This document shows positions 27,414-36,829 of a stretch of DNA of 64,000 nt, in pieces (position 1 is the first letter of the stretch; each line of letters begins with the position of its first letter). Position numbers and translations under genes: made by a program. This stretch comes from Murimonas intestini. GTDB lineage: Bacteria > Bacillota > Clostridia > Lachnospirales > Lachnospiraceae. Below the pieces are notes generated by a model that worked only from the letters and a program-made list of their open reading frames with translations, made no database searches and was not told the origin of the DNA. Where the stretch lies: the NCBI GenBank assembly GCA_003148945.1, contig QGGY01000010.1, positions 95,336 to 159,335 of the forward strand, in the 5' to 3' direction.

Positions 27414-28907
27414 ATGTTATTCAATTCCCTGGATTTTTTGATATTTTTTCCTGTTGTTACTTTGATCTACTTTTTGATACCGCATAAAATACGGTATATC
27501 TGGCTTCTGATCTGCAGCTATTATTTTTATATGTGCTGGAATGCGGCTTATGCTTTACTGTTATTTACATCTACAGCCATAACATATGCCAGCGGCCTGG
27601 CTATACAGGCAGCCGGAAAACATGAGGAAAATGATCCGGAACGGCTGAAAAGCAAAGGGTTTGTGGCAATTTCCTTTATATTAAATCTTACAATCTTAAT
27701 ATTTTTTAAGTACACAGGCTTTATTATTGATAATTTAAATCTGCTGTTTGGCAGGTTCGGTATGGAACTTGTTATTCCGAAGTTCGATATCCTTCTTCCG
27801 GTGGGAATCTCCTTTTATATTTTTCAGGCATTGAGCTATACGGTGGATGCCTACAGGGGAGATGTGAAGGTAGAGAGGAATTTCCTTAAATATGCAGTTT
27901 TTGTCTCTTTTTTCCCTCAGCTTGTTGCAGGACCGATTGAGAGGTCATCACGTCTGCTGAACCAGTTTAATGACAGGCACAAGTTTGATTATGACCGCGT
28001 CTGCAAGGGCCTGATGATGATGGTATGGGGATTCTTTCAGAAAATGGTGATCGCGGACAGGGTGGCAGTGTTTGTGAACCAGATATTCAACTATTACAAT
28101 TATTATTCAGGACTGGAGATTTTCATAGGAATGCTGTTTTTTGCAGTCCAGATATACTGCGATTTTGCAGGTTACTCTAATATTGCATTGGGCGCAGCGC
28201 AGGTGATGGGATTTGATTTGATGCAGAATTTTACACAGCCGTATCTGGCCCGTTCAGTAGCTGAATTCTGGAAGCGATGGCACATTTCCCTCACCAGCTG
28301 GTTCAGGGATTATCTCTACATTCCTTTGGGGGGAAACAGAAAAGGAAAGTGGATAAAATACAGAAATATTATGATCATATTTTTGACCAGCGGGCTGTGG
28401 CATGGGGCCAGCTGGACATATGTGATCTGGGGAGGGCTGAATGGAGCGTTTCAGATAGTTGGAGCCCAGACACTGAATCTGAGGAAGAGGATAAAAAAAG
28501 CAGCAGGCATACGGGAAGAAAGCTGGAGCTATAAAATGCTGGCCACAGTAATCACATTTCTGCTTGTGGATTTTACATGGATATTCTTCCGGGCAGATAA
28601 TATAGAGGCGGCATTTTCACTGATCAGGCAGATGTTTTCCGGGTTCAGGCCATGGATCTTGATCGACGGGAGCCTGTATGCAATGGGACTGTCATTCATA
28701 GATTTCTGGATTGGGATGATCGCCATAGCTGTACTGCTGGCTGTTGATATATTGCACAGCAGGAATATACATATACGTGAATGGATCGTAAAACAGAACC
28801 TGTGGTTCCGCTGGGGCATTTATCTGCTGGCTGTGTATTCCATTTTGATTTTTGGGTATTACGGTCCAAATTTTGATGCCACACAGTTTATTTATTTCCA
28901 GTTTTAA
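27414..28907 (+). CDS. MBOAT O-acyltransferase (AlgI/DltB-like)
   Basis: A 497-residue membrane-bound O-acyltransferase with about 11 helices. The family signature is clear: LPVGISFYIFQALSYTVD, FFPQLVAGPIER, and the catalytic His H330 in GLWHGASWTYVIWG. These proteins pass an acyl group, usually acetyl, across the membrane to an extracytoplasmic acceptor, working with an SGNH-type partner; such a protein is encoded 11 nt downstream. The pair is therefore likely to O-acetylate the exopolysaccharide. The start is an ATG behind AGGAGGGGG. Confidence 0.92.
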   Translation: MLFNSLDFLIFFPVVTLIYFLIPHKIRYIWLLICSYYFYMCWNAAYALLLFTSTAITYASGLAIQAAGKHEENDPERLKSKGFVAISFILNLTILIFFKYTGFIIDNLNLLFGRFGMELVIPKFDILLPVGISFYIFQALSYTVDAYRGDVKVERNFLKYAVFVSFFPQLVAGPIERSSRLLNQFNDRHKFDYDRVCKGLMMMVWGFFQKMVIADRVAVFVNQIFNYYNYYSGLEIFIGMLFFAVQIYCDFAGYSNIALGAAQVMGFDLMQNFTQPYLARSVAEFWKRWHISLTSWFRDYLYIPLGGNRKGKWIKYRNIMIIFLTSGLWHGASWTYVIWGGLNGAFQIVGAQTLNLRKRIKKAAGIREESWSYKMLATVITFLLVDFTWIFFRADNIEAAFSLIRQMFSGFRPWILIDGSLYAMGLSFIDFWIGMIAIAVLLAVDILHSRNIHIREWIVKQNLWFRWGIYLLAVYSILIFGYYGPNFDATQFIYFQF

Positions 28908-28918
28908 GAGGATGCCAT

Positions 28919-31471
28919 ATGAAAGACAAAATAAAGAAAATTGTAAAAACCATAGTATTTCTGGGATGTTTTCTGGTTGGACTGTATTTTATCTGCAGTA
29001 TATTAAAGTTTAAATATGCTGATGGTGTGAAGCCCATGGAAAATTTCTATGACCTGCCGGAGGATACTGTGGATGTACTCCTGCTTGGCAGCAGCCATAT
29101 GGGGATGAATGTAGATCCAAGTATCCTCTGGGACGAGCAGGGTATAGCCGCTTATGCCTGCTGGGGCGGTATGCAGCCCACATGGAATACTTATTACTTC
29201 CTGAAAGAATGCCTGAAATACCAGACTCCCAAACTTGTTGTGATGGACACGTATCTGGCAGTAAATGATTTAGAGTACAGCGCCTATGAGAATTCTGTAA
29301 AAAATGTCCAGGGTATGCGTTTCTCAGAAGATAAGCTGGAAGCTATAGAAGCAGGGGTGGAACCAGAATACAGAGACAGTGTACTGCTGGGGCTGCCTAC
29401 CTATCATTATAGATATGGAAGCCTGACCGCCGAAGATTTCAGCAGCTTTTTCTGGAATAAAAATACAGACATACAGACGATTGAATCTTCCGGCGGCATC
29501 GTACAGCCAATCTCTATCCGTGACACGTCGGCAGTCACTGAAAAAGCAGAGCTGTCAGAAAAATTGGGCAGATACTTTTATATGATCATTGATTACTGCC
29601 GGGAAAAGGATATCCCCCTGATGCTGGTTACTTCCCCCTATGATGTCCAGGAGATTGAACAGAAACGCTATAATAAGATTTCTGAGATAGCAATGGAGAA
29701 CGGGATTGAGTTTTTAAATTTCAATAATTTTTATCAGGAGGCGGGGATCAATCCTGAAACAGATTTCAGGGATCCGGGGCATTTGAACGACAGCGGGATA
29801 CTGAGATATTCCACTTATCTGGCAAATTATCTAAGACAAAATTATGAACTCCCTGACAGAAGAAAAGATGAGAGCCACATATGGGCACAGAAGAAGGAGA
29901 CATCCGAAAATATTGTTTTTGCTCTGGATGAACAGTTTGTGGGCGGCGGCTTAAATTATAGGGATACAGAAGTGAAGTTATATGATAATCCGCTGGCTTC
30001 TTATACTCTGTTAACAGAAATATCTACAGAATGTGACAGTGAAGACCAGGTATGGATGTCATGCTTTAGTGAGGAGCCTGATAATTATACAGGCCTGCTG
30101 ATAAATAAAAAAGATGGAAAAATATATGTAATTTTTAATGCCATCAGCAGGATAGAGATCACCGAATTTGGCGAAACTTTGAAGCTTGCGGTTGTGAAAA
30201 ACGGTCTTAATTATAAAGTTTACGCAGACGGTTCACTGGCAGGAGAATTAACAATGGATAAGATCAGTCCATATGAGGGAACGCTGCTGCTGGGGTGCCA
30301 GGCGGATGCCGAAGGCAGGAGGTTCAGGTACAGCGATACGGATGTGAAAGACCTGGAAGTGTATGATATCAGCCTGGATGAGCAGGAAGTGCGCGAGTGG
30401 GAGCCAAGGGAACTGCCCAGGCCGCAGGAGTATCAGGCGCCTGCTGCCGGCTCAGAAGCTGATTATGAACTGGCACAACAGTTTGCCGGCGACGGTGCAG
30501 AAAAGTATCTGGACACGGGCATTCCTCTGTACCAGGATCCGGGGGCATCCTGGACGGTCATGGCACAGTTTGGTGAGACGTCAGAAATAGGGGCCGGAGT
30601 TTATTTTTCATGTTTCTGTGAGGAAGAAAGCAATTACAGAGGGCTGCTGGTAAGGAGGCTGGAACCAGGAAACATTAATATAATGTTTGGAAACCACAGC
30701 ACGAATGTCCAGGTAGAGAAGGACTCTGTTATCCGCCTTGTGATTACAAAGGAACAGGCGTCTTACAATATTTATCTGAATGGAAAGAAGATCATAAGTG
30801 ATGAGATGTCAGCAGTGGATGAATACAAGGGTAATCTGCTCATTGGCTGCCAGGAGACGGCAGAAGGCGAGAAATTCAGATTCAGTGATATTAAAGTCTA
30901 TAACTTTGAAGTGTACGACGGGATCGTGGGAGAGAGCCGGATAATGGAATGGAATCCTGACTATAAAGAGGAGCAGCCCGGTAAAGAGCCTTCACCAGTT
31001 GATTATGTCCTGCCTCATCCATTCCTGGGCGACGGTATTTCTGAATTTGTGGATACTGGAATACAGCTGTATGATACAGCAGATAAAAACTGGACGCTGA
31101 AATTAAAATTCAGGAAGGGGGAGGCTGGACAGATGCTGGCCACGTGTTTTGCGGAGGAGCCTGTAAATTACAGGGGGCTGATCATCAATGTTCTGGATGA
31201 GTCTACCTTAAGCCTGACACTTGGACAGACTGCAAAGGAGGTAGAACTGCCGCCGCAGCCGGAGTCAGAACTGGAGATCATCAAGTCAGGGTATATGTAT
31301 ACCGTGATTCTGAATGGTGAAAAAGTGCTGGAAAATGTAGAAAGCAGGACATCTGAATATGATGGGACGCTGCATCTTGGATGTGCTGTAGATATTGACG
31401 GAAATGAATTCAGATTCTCCAAGGCTGAGATTCTGGAAATGACAGTATCAGATGTTCTCCAAAATGAGTGA
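28919..31471 (+). CDS. SGNH/DltD-like protein with three LamG-like repeats
   Basis: An 850-residue membrane-anchored extracytoplasmic protein: helix 9-30, then an SGNH-hydrolase-like domain (about 50-315) with the serine motif GSSHMG (57-62) and D285-P-G-H288. Three concanavalin-like (LamG-type) repeats follow, starting near residues 339, 521 and 700. Each carries a similar core: CFSEEPDNYTGLLI, CFCEEESNYRGLLV, CFAEEPVNYRGLII. It is the probable partner of the MBOAT protein, taking the acyl group to the polymer. The repeats may hold the enzyme on the glycan. The tandem addition of three LamG-like domains to such an acyltransferase is unusual to my knowledge. The ATG follows AAGAGGATGCCAT. Confidence 0.8.
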   Translation: MKDKIKKIVKTIVFLGCFLVGLYFICSILKFKYADGVKPMENFYDLPEDTVDVLLLGSSHMGMNVDPSILWDEQGIAAYACWGGMQPTWNTYYFLKECLKYQTPKLVVMDTYLAVNDLEYSAYENSVKNVQGMRFSEDKLEAIEAGVEPEYRDSVLLGLPTYHYRYGSLTAEDFSSFFWNKNTDIQTIESSGGIVQPISIRDTSAVTEKAELSEKLGRYFYMIIDYCREKDIPLMLVTSPYDVQEIEQKRYNKISEIAMENGIEFLNFNNFYQEAGINPETDFRDPGHLNDSGILRYSTYLANYLRQNYELPDRRKDESHIWAQKKETSENIVFALDEQFVGGGLNYRDTEVKLYDNPLASYTLLTEISTECDSEDQVWMSCFSEEPDNYTGLLINKKDGKIYVIFNAISRIEITEFGETLKLAVVKNGLNYKVYADGSLAGELTMDKISPYEGTLLLGCQADAEGRRFRYSDTDVKDLEVYDISLDEQEVREWEPRELPRPQEYQAPAAGSEADYELAQQFAGDGAEKYLDTGIPLYQDPGASWTVMAQFGETSEIGAGVYFSCFCEEESNYRGLLVRRLEPGNINIMFGNHSTNVQVEKDSVIRLVITKEQASYNIYLNGKKIISDEMSAVDEYKGNLLIGCQETAEGEKFRFSDIKVYNFEVYDGIVGESRIMEWNPDYKEEQPGKEPSPVDYVLPHPFLGDGISEFVDTGIQLYDTADKNWTLKLKFRKGEAGQMLATCFAEEPVNYRGLIINVLDESTLSLTLGQTAKEVELPPQPESELEIIKSGYMYTVILNGEKVLENVESRTSEYDGTLHLGCAVDIDGNEFRFSKAEILEMTVSDVLQNE

Positions 31472-31508
31472 GAGAAATCAGGCTGAAAGAACCCGGGGGG
31501 ATATATGG

Positions 31509-34500
31509 ATGAAAAAAGTATTGATCTTTTTAAAGAAGATATTGGATAACGATGCAAGAGCCATGGGACTGCTGTTTGGAATCCTGGCATTCGTGGTGAC
31601 TGTTTCCGGGCTTGCCTCATCTCCCAGGCTGGGGACAGTTGATTCAGGAAAATACGAAAACGTGATGGCCAAAGCAGGTCTTGTCTATACCCCCGGGGAT
31701 CAGGCAGAGGAGAGTACCCTGACGTATACCAGGGTGATCGAAAACTATGGATACGGACATTTTTCTTATGCGAAGCTGCTGGCCCCCAGCGGGTGCGGAA
31801 GCCTGATATACCCGGTGGCCCTCATACGTCTGGTGACAGAACCTTTCGGACTGGATTTTTCTACTATATATTTGTACATGATCTATGCAGCTGCGGCAGC
31901 TTACAGTGTATATGCGCTGGTACGGGGAACCGCATATCTGGCAGGGAGAGCCGCCTGGCTGCCGGGGGCATTGCTGCTTCTGCTCCTCTCTGACAGGAAT
32001 CTGACAGTATTTTTTAATTCCCTGTACAGCACAGGTACTATGATCATAGGATTTTTACTGGCATCCTCAATGTTGTTAAGAGCGTTGACTTACAGGAAGG
32101 GAAGAGGCGGTTATGCCCTTTTCCCTCTTGCAGGCGCATTAGTATTTCTTATTAATGCATCGCCGGTGATGGTAGTTTTTATACCATTTGCTATTGCCGC
32201 CGCCGGGGTATTTGTGTGTGAACAGAAGAATTTTTCACGGAAAGTGATCTGCGGAGTGATATTGGCGGGAATCCTGGTGACAGGGATCAGCTCCGGTGTA
32301 CGGCAGTATCAGAGCGACCCGGATATGAATTCTGAGACATCCGCCTACCATGCAGCCTTCCAGGGATTTCTGGAGGCATCGGCTGACCCGGCCGGGGATC
32401 TTAAGGATTTTGGTCTTGATGAAGATTATATATCTGATATCGGCAATTCATACTATCAGGATGCGGGCACTTATGTACATAATCCCAGAGATGAGGAAGA
32501 AGCAGAGATGCTATTTTCCAAGCTGAACCAAAAGACAATTTTCACATGGTATTTAAATCATCCCGGGAGGATTTTAAAAACACTCATTTGCCAGGAAGAA
32601 CCTTTTAACAGTTTTGAGACAGAATGGGTCTTGGGTGTAGGACAGTTCAGTTCACAGCAGGATAAAGTGACAAAGAGCTGGTCGTTGGCAGATACACTTC
32701 TGAAAATGCTGTTTCCGGAAAATTGTGCCATGCTGCTGATCTTATTTTTACTTTTTGCTGCCGGAGCAGTTCTGATATTTATAAAAGGAATAAGAAATAA
32801 AAAACGGGGCGCCTGGGTATTGCCGGCAGTGATCCTTACATGGGCGCTGGGAGCAGCCAGCAGCCTGCCTTTGTACATTATGGCTGAGGGCAGGGCATCA
32901 ATGGTATTTATGAGAGTTTTTGCCGTCTTCGTCATTGCATTACAGGCAGCAGGGGTCCTGACCTGTTTATACATAGGGGCGGTTAAGGCTTCCGGGTGGT
33001 TTCGCAGGATATACAGCGAGCTGCCGGAGCAGGACAGCGGATTGCTGATCAGCGGGGAAATCACTGGGGATGAAAATGAAAACGTCTTTTTGTACAGCTG
33101 GATAGCCGGGAAAGCCGGGAAGCTGTATAAGCTGGTCATGAAAGCTGCAGGAAACAGGAAGTATGTAATGACAGCAGTATCCGCCGCCGCTGTGTGCATG
33201 ACTGCAGTCATACTGCTGGCAGACCCAAGGGCAGGGTGTGTAAATAACGGCGATTTTGGACGTATGATGGAACAGACAGGCCTTATATGGACTGGTGATA
33301 TCTTCTATGATACTAACGCACAGCTGGGAAACAGGGTGATCGAGGAATATGCATACCGCTCTGCTTTTGATTTCAGGACGCTTACTCTTATAAAGCCTAC
33401 ATACAGCCTGATCTATCCTGTAGCAATTGTAAGAGGGATCTGCTATATCCTGCAGCAGCCATTCAGCACCTATTATGTAAGCATTGTCATGAGTATCATA
33501 TTGCTGCTGTGCATTTTGTCAATTGTGAGGGATATGTTTCCTTATTTAAAAAAATACACGCTTTTATTTGGTATAGGGATGTGTGTTGTTTTTCTGTGTG
33601 AAAGCTATCTTGTATGGTTCAATTCCCTGTTCGGTGAAGGATGTATTTTTCTGGGCGTCTTTATGGTGGCGGCCTGCTGTGTGCATTTAGCTGTAATACC
33701 CCAGGGAAAGGGCATGCTGCATGTATTCCTTCTGCTGCTTGCCTGCAGGTTCCTTTTGTGCGCAAAGGCGCAGATGCTTGTTGCCCTGCCTGTGCTGGGA
33801 ATCCTTTTGATCGTATTCGCCCTGTATCACAGGCCGCTAAAGCTGAAAAAATTAATTCCCTATACAATCCTGTTTATGATACTGTTCGCCGGGATGACAT
33901 ATGAGGGAATACGCATCTATCAGGACAATGGCAATATTTCAGAAAGGCAGACTGTATGGCAGTCCGTATTCTATGGAGCGCTGATGGTTTCTGATGATCC
34001 TGTGGGGGATATGGAAGAACTGGGAATAGATCCCAGGATGGCGGCTGACATAGGAAAAGATGCCTACCAGCCTGATGCAGATTATGTGATCAGCCCTAAT
34101 TCACCAGAAGCAGATGAAGCATTCTATGATCATGTGAATACCTTCACCATGGTTAAATATTATTTGAAAAGGCCTCTGCAGCTGCTGAAAATGCTGGACT
34201 ACTCAGCGGCAGAGTCAAGGGAACTGTACAATGGGTTTAGGGCTTATAAAGGCCAGAACTATGGAGGGGAGCATGATCCTGTTGACAGGCTGGGACTTTG
34301 GCTGTATTGGAGGCCGTTCTTCTCCTTTGGCGCCTTTTGGGAATATGCGGCTGTCTATGGAGTTTTGCTGTGGTACTGCATCAGCTGTATCAGAAAACGT
34401 GATAACCCGGCACAGAAGAAGCTTTTATGTGTTGTTTATATGGGAATCATGCTCATTGGATGTCTGCAGTACCCTCTGTCTGTGATTGGAAACGGGTTTG

Positions 34501-34649
34501 CGGACAATCAGAAGCAGATGTTTGGATTTATGGTATGCCACGATTTGCTCACAGTGATCACAGTGGTTCAATTGATAAGCTGGCTGAGAAGGGGGAAAAA
34601 GGATGAAAAAAGTAGCAGTAGTATTCGGGACACGGCCGGAAGCAATTAA
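31509..34649 (+). CDS. tandem-duplicated GT-C-like membrane protein
   Basis: A 1046-residue polytopic protein made of two homologous halves (about 20-500 and 560-1040). The halves share FFNSLYSTGTMI / WFNSLFGEGCIF, LIYPVALIRLVTEPF / LIYPVAIVRGICYIL, and DPAGDLKDFGLDEDYISDIG / DPVGDMEELGIDPRMAADIG. Each half also resembles the single-domain 517-residue protein that opens the operon. After the first helix of each half a conserved loop (GTVDSGKYENVMAKAGL, CVNNGDFGRMMEQTGL) carries an Asp that could be the GT-C catalytic residue. A fused two-active-site glycosyltransferase or flippase-linked transferase is the likely role; no gene name is recognised. The start at 31509 follows GGGGGG. Its end overlaps the epimerase gene by 47 nt. 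Confidence 0.72.
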   Translation: MKKVLIFLKKILDNDARAMGLLFGILAFVVTVSGLASSPRLGTVDSGKYENVMAKAGLVYTPGDQAEESTLTYTRVIENYGYGHFSYAKLLAPSGCGSLIYPVALIRLVTEPFGLDFSTIYLYMIYAAAAAYSVYALVRGTAYLAGRAAWLPGALLLLLLSDRNLTVFFNSLYSTGTMIIGFLLASSMLLRALTYRKGRGGYALFPLAGALVFLINASPVMVVFIPFAIAAAGVFVCEQKNFSRKVICGVILAGILVTGISSGVRQYQSDPDMNSETSAYHAAFQGFLEASADPAGDLKDFGLDEDYISDIGNSYYQDAGTYVHNPRDEEEAEMLFSKLNQKTIFTWYLNHPGRILKTLICQEEPFNSFETEWVLGVGQFSSQQDKVTKSWSLADTLLKMLFPENCAMLLILFLLFAAGAVLIFIKGIRNKKRGAWVLPAVILTWALGAASSLPLYIMAEGRASMVFMRVFAVFVIALQAAGVLTCLYIGAVKASGWFRRIYSELPEQDSGLLISGEITGDENENVFLYSWIAGKAGKLYKLVMKAAGNRKYVMTAVSAAAVCMTAVILLADPRAGCVNNGDFGRMMEQTGLIWTGDIFYDTNAQLGNRVIEEYAYRSAFDFRTLTLIKPTYSLIYPVAIVRGICYILQQPFSTYYVSIVMSIILLLCILSIVRDMFPYLKKYTLLFGIGMCVVFLCESYLVWFNSLFGEGCIFLGVFMVAACCVHLAVIPQGKGMLHVFLLLLACRFLLCAKAQMLVALPVLGILLIVFALYHRPLKLKKLIPYTILFMILFAGMTYEGIRIYQDNGNISERQTVWQSVFYGALMVSDDPVGDMEELGIDPRMAADIGKDAYQPDADYVISPNSPEADEAFYDHVNTFTMVKYYLKRPLQLLKMLDYSAAESRELYNGFRAYKGQNYGGEHDPVDRLGLWLYWRPFFSFGAFWEYAAVYGVLLWYCISCIRKRDNPAQKKLLCVVYMGIMLIGCLQYPLSVIGNGFADNQKQMFGFMVCHDLLTVITVVQLISWLRRGKKDEKSSSSIRDTAGSN

Positions 34650-35718
34650 AATGTGCCCCCTTGTACTGGAACTGAAAAAGAGGCACGGGATCCAGACTAT
34701 AGTGTGTGTGACAGGACAGCACCGCCAGATGCTGGACAGTGTCCTGGGGGTATTTGACGTACACCCTGATTATGACCTGAACATCATGAAAGAAAACCAG
34801 ACACTTTTTGACGTGACGGTCCTGGTGATGACCAGGATGAAAGAGGTGCTGGAAAAGGAAAGACCGGATGTGGTACTTGTACACGGAGATACCACGACTG
34901 CTTACGCGTCAGCTCTTGCCGGCTTTTATCTCAGGATACCTGTTGGACATGTGGAGGCCGGGCTGAGGACCTACAACATATTCAGCCCCTTCCCGGAAGA
35001 GATGAACAGAAGATCAATAGGGATCATGGCAAGTTATCATTTTGCCCCCACGGCAGCGGCCAGGGAGCATCTGCTGAGAGAAGGGACAGCGCCGGAAAGG
35101 GTATTTATTACAGGGAACACGGCAATCGACGCCATGAAGACAACGGTCAGGAAAAATTATTCTCATGACCAGCTTAAATGGGCCCGGGGAAGCAGGTGTA
35201 TCCTGATCACAGCCCACCGGCGTGAAAACCTGGGAAGGCCGATGGAGCAGATGTTCAGGGCAATCCGGCGGATCGTTGATGAGTTTGAGGATGTGAAAGT
35301 GATCTATCCTGTGCATTTAAACCCGCTTGTACAGAAATGTGCAAAGAGATATCTGGGAGATTCTGACAGGATCCATCTGATAGAACCTCTGGATGTAATG
35401 GATTTCCATAATCTCATGGCGCGCTGCTATCTGGTGCTGACGGACAGCGGCGGAATACAGGAGGAGGCTCCCGGCCTGGGAAAGCCCGTCCTGGTAATGC
35501 GTGACACTACTGAGAGGCCGGAGGGAGTTGAGGCGGGAACGCTGAAGCTTGTAGGAACGGAAGAAGAAAGAATATATCAGGTATTCAGACAGCTGCTCAC
35601 GGATAAAAACGAGTATGATAAAATGAGCCGGGCATCCAATCCATATGGAGACGGGAATGCATGCATCAGGATAGCAGATATTTTAGAGAAGGATACAGGC
35701 GGGCAGCCAGCTGTCTGA
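34603..35718 (+). CDS. wecB: UDP-N-acetylglucosamine 2-epimerase (non-hydrolysing)
   Basis: A 371-residue cytoplasmic enzyme that interconverts UDP-GlcNAc and UDP-ManNAc; also called MnaA. Motifs: GTRPEAIKM at the N-terminus, VTGQHRQMLD, HGDTTTA, GHVEAGLRT, NRRSIG, TAHRRENLG and TDSGGIQEE. Length and all key residues are normal. Its placement at the end of the synthase operon, overlapping the preceding gene by 47 nt, argues that the polymer or its branches contain ManNAc, as in the Listeria Pss polysaccharide. The start is an ATG behind GGGGGAAAAAGG. Confidence 0.95.
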   Translation: MKKVAVVFGTRPEAIKMCPLVLELKKRHGIQTIVCVTGQHRQMLDSVLGVFDVHPDYDLNIMKENQTLFDVTVLVMTRMKEVLEKERPDVVLVHGDTTTAYASALAGFYLRIPVGHVEAGLRTYNIFSPFPEEMNRRSIGIMASYHFAPTAAAREHLLREGTAPERVFITGNTAIDAMKTTVRKNYSHDQLKWARGSRCILITAHRRENLGRPMEQMFRAIRRIVDEFEDVKVIYPVHLNPLVQKCAKRYLGDSDRIHLIEPLDVMDFHNLMARCYLVLTDSGGIQEEAPGLGKPVLVMRDTTERPEGVEAGTLKLVGTEEERIYQVFRQLLTDKNEYDKMSRASNPYGDGNACIRIADILEKDTGGQPAV

Positions 35719-35750
35719 AGGACCTGGTTTAATAGAAAGGGGCAGGGCAT

Positions 35751-36719
35751 ATGGGATGTGGATTATATTTGGTGGTACCATGCTATAACGAGGAGGAAGT
35801 ACTTCCGGAAACTACAAAACGCCTGAATGATAAGATGGAGCGCATGTGCAGGGAGGGGCTTATCGATGACGGCAGGAGTAAGGTACTCTATGTAAATGAT
35901 GGTTCAAAGGACAGGACATGGGAGCTCATACAGCAGATACACAGAGAAAATCCGCGGTTTACAGGCATCAGCCTGGCCCATAATATGGGACACCAGAATG
36001 CACTGCTGGCCGGGCTGATGACAGCCAAAGACTATGCAGATGCAGTGATCTCCATGGATGCGGATCTTCAGGATGACGTGGAGGTTCTGGATGAAATGAT
36101 CAAAAAGTATATGGATGGGAATGATATAGTCTATGGAGTGAGGTCCTCCAGAAAAAAAGATACATTTTTCAAACGTTTTTCTGCGGAGAGTTTCTACAGG
36201 GTCATGTCTGCCATGGGGGTGAAGACAGTATTTAACCATGCTGATTACCGCCTGACAAGTAAAAGAGTCCTGGAAAGCCTGAAAGATTTCCGGGAAGTAA
36301 ACCTGTTTTTAAGAGGGATATTTCCGCTGATCGGTTATACCTCCGATGTGGTCCTGTACGAAAGAAACGAGCGCTTTGCAGGAGAATCCAAGTATCCTTT
36401 TAAAAAGATGCTTGCTTTTGCCTGGGACGGCATTACTTCTTTTACAGTAAAGCCATTGAAGGCCATATCCGTGATCGGTATCCTTATTTCATTTATCAGC
36501 CTTCTTTTTTTACTGCATTTCCTGCTGACTAAATTATTAGGGTATACTGTTCAGGGATGGACAAGCGTTATCTGTTCCATCTGGCTGGTAGGAGGGCTGC
36601 AGCTGTTCTGCCTGGGAATCATCGGTGAATATATAGGAAAAATTTATGGGGAAGTAAAACAGAGGCCCCGGTATATCATAGAAGAAAATCTGCTGGATGC
36701 AGCGGAGCAGGAAATTTAA
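35751..36719 (+). CDS. polyprenyl-phosphate glycosyltransferase (GtrB/ArnC-like GT2)
   Basis: A 322-residue GT2 enzyme with an N-terminal GT-A domain (VVPCYNEEEVL; NDGSKDRTWE; metal-binding DADLQDD) and two C-terminal membrane helices (about 240-262 and 275-298), ending in GEYIGKIYGEVKQRPRY. This is the signature of enzymes that put a sugar on undecaprenyl phosphate. The donor it makes suits the GT-C-type proteins encoded at 16409, 23970 and 31509, so together they could decorate the main chain with a side sugar outside the membrane. A 20-residue insertion (CREGLIDDGRSK) follows the first strand. Last gene of the operon; the start is an ATG with AAAGGGGCAGGGCAT before it. Confidence 0.9.
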   Translation: MGCGLYLVVPCYNEEEVLPETTKRLNDKMERMCREGLIDDGRSKVLYVNDGSKDRTWELIQQIHRENPRFTGISLAHNMGHQNALLAGLMTAKDYADAVISMDADLQDDVEVLDEMIKKYMDGNDIVYGVRSSRKKDTFFKRFSAESFYRVMSAMGVKTVFNHADYRLTSKRVLESLKDFREVNLFLRGIFPLIGYTSDVVLYERNERFAGESKYPFKKMLAFAWDGITSFTVKPLKAISVIGILISFISLLFLLHFLLTKLLGYTVQGWTSVICSIWLVGGLQLFCLGIIGEYIGKIYGEVKQRPRYIIEENLLDAAEQEI

Positions 36720-36731
36720 GGCAGTCTTACT

Positions 36732-36761
36732 TTGTAGTTTTTTTATAGATAATTGTATGTT
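36732..36761 (+). promoter_or_regulatory. weak candidate promoter before the two-component genes
   Basis: TTGTAG (36732-36737), 18 bases, TATGTT (36756-36761). No terminator is visible after the polysaccharide operon, so the two-component genes may also be reached by readthrough. Confidence 0.3.
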
Positions 36762-36829
36762 ACACTAATAAAATGTGGATTACTTCCGGGGCAGGTGAAA
36801 AGTATGTGGATAAGGGAGGAAGAAAAAGA

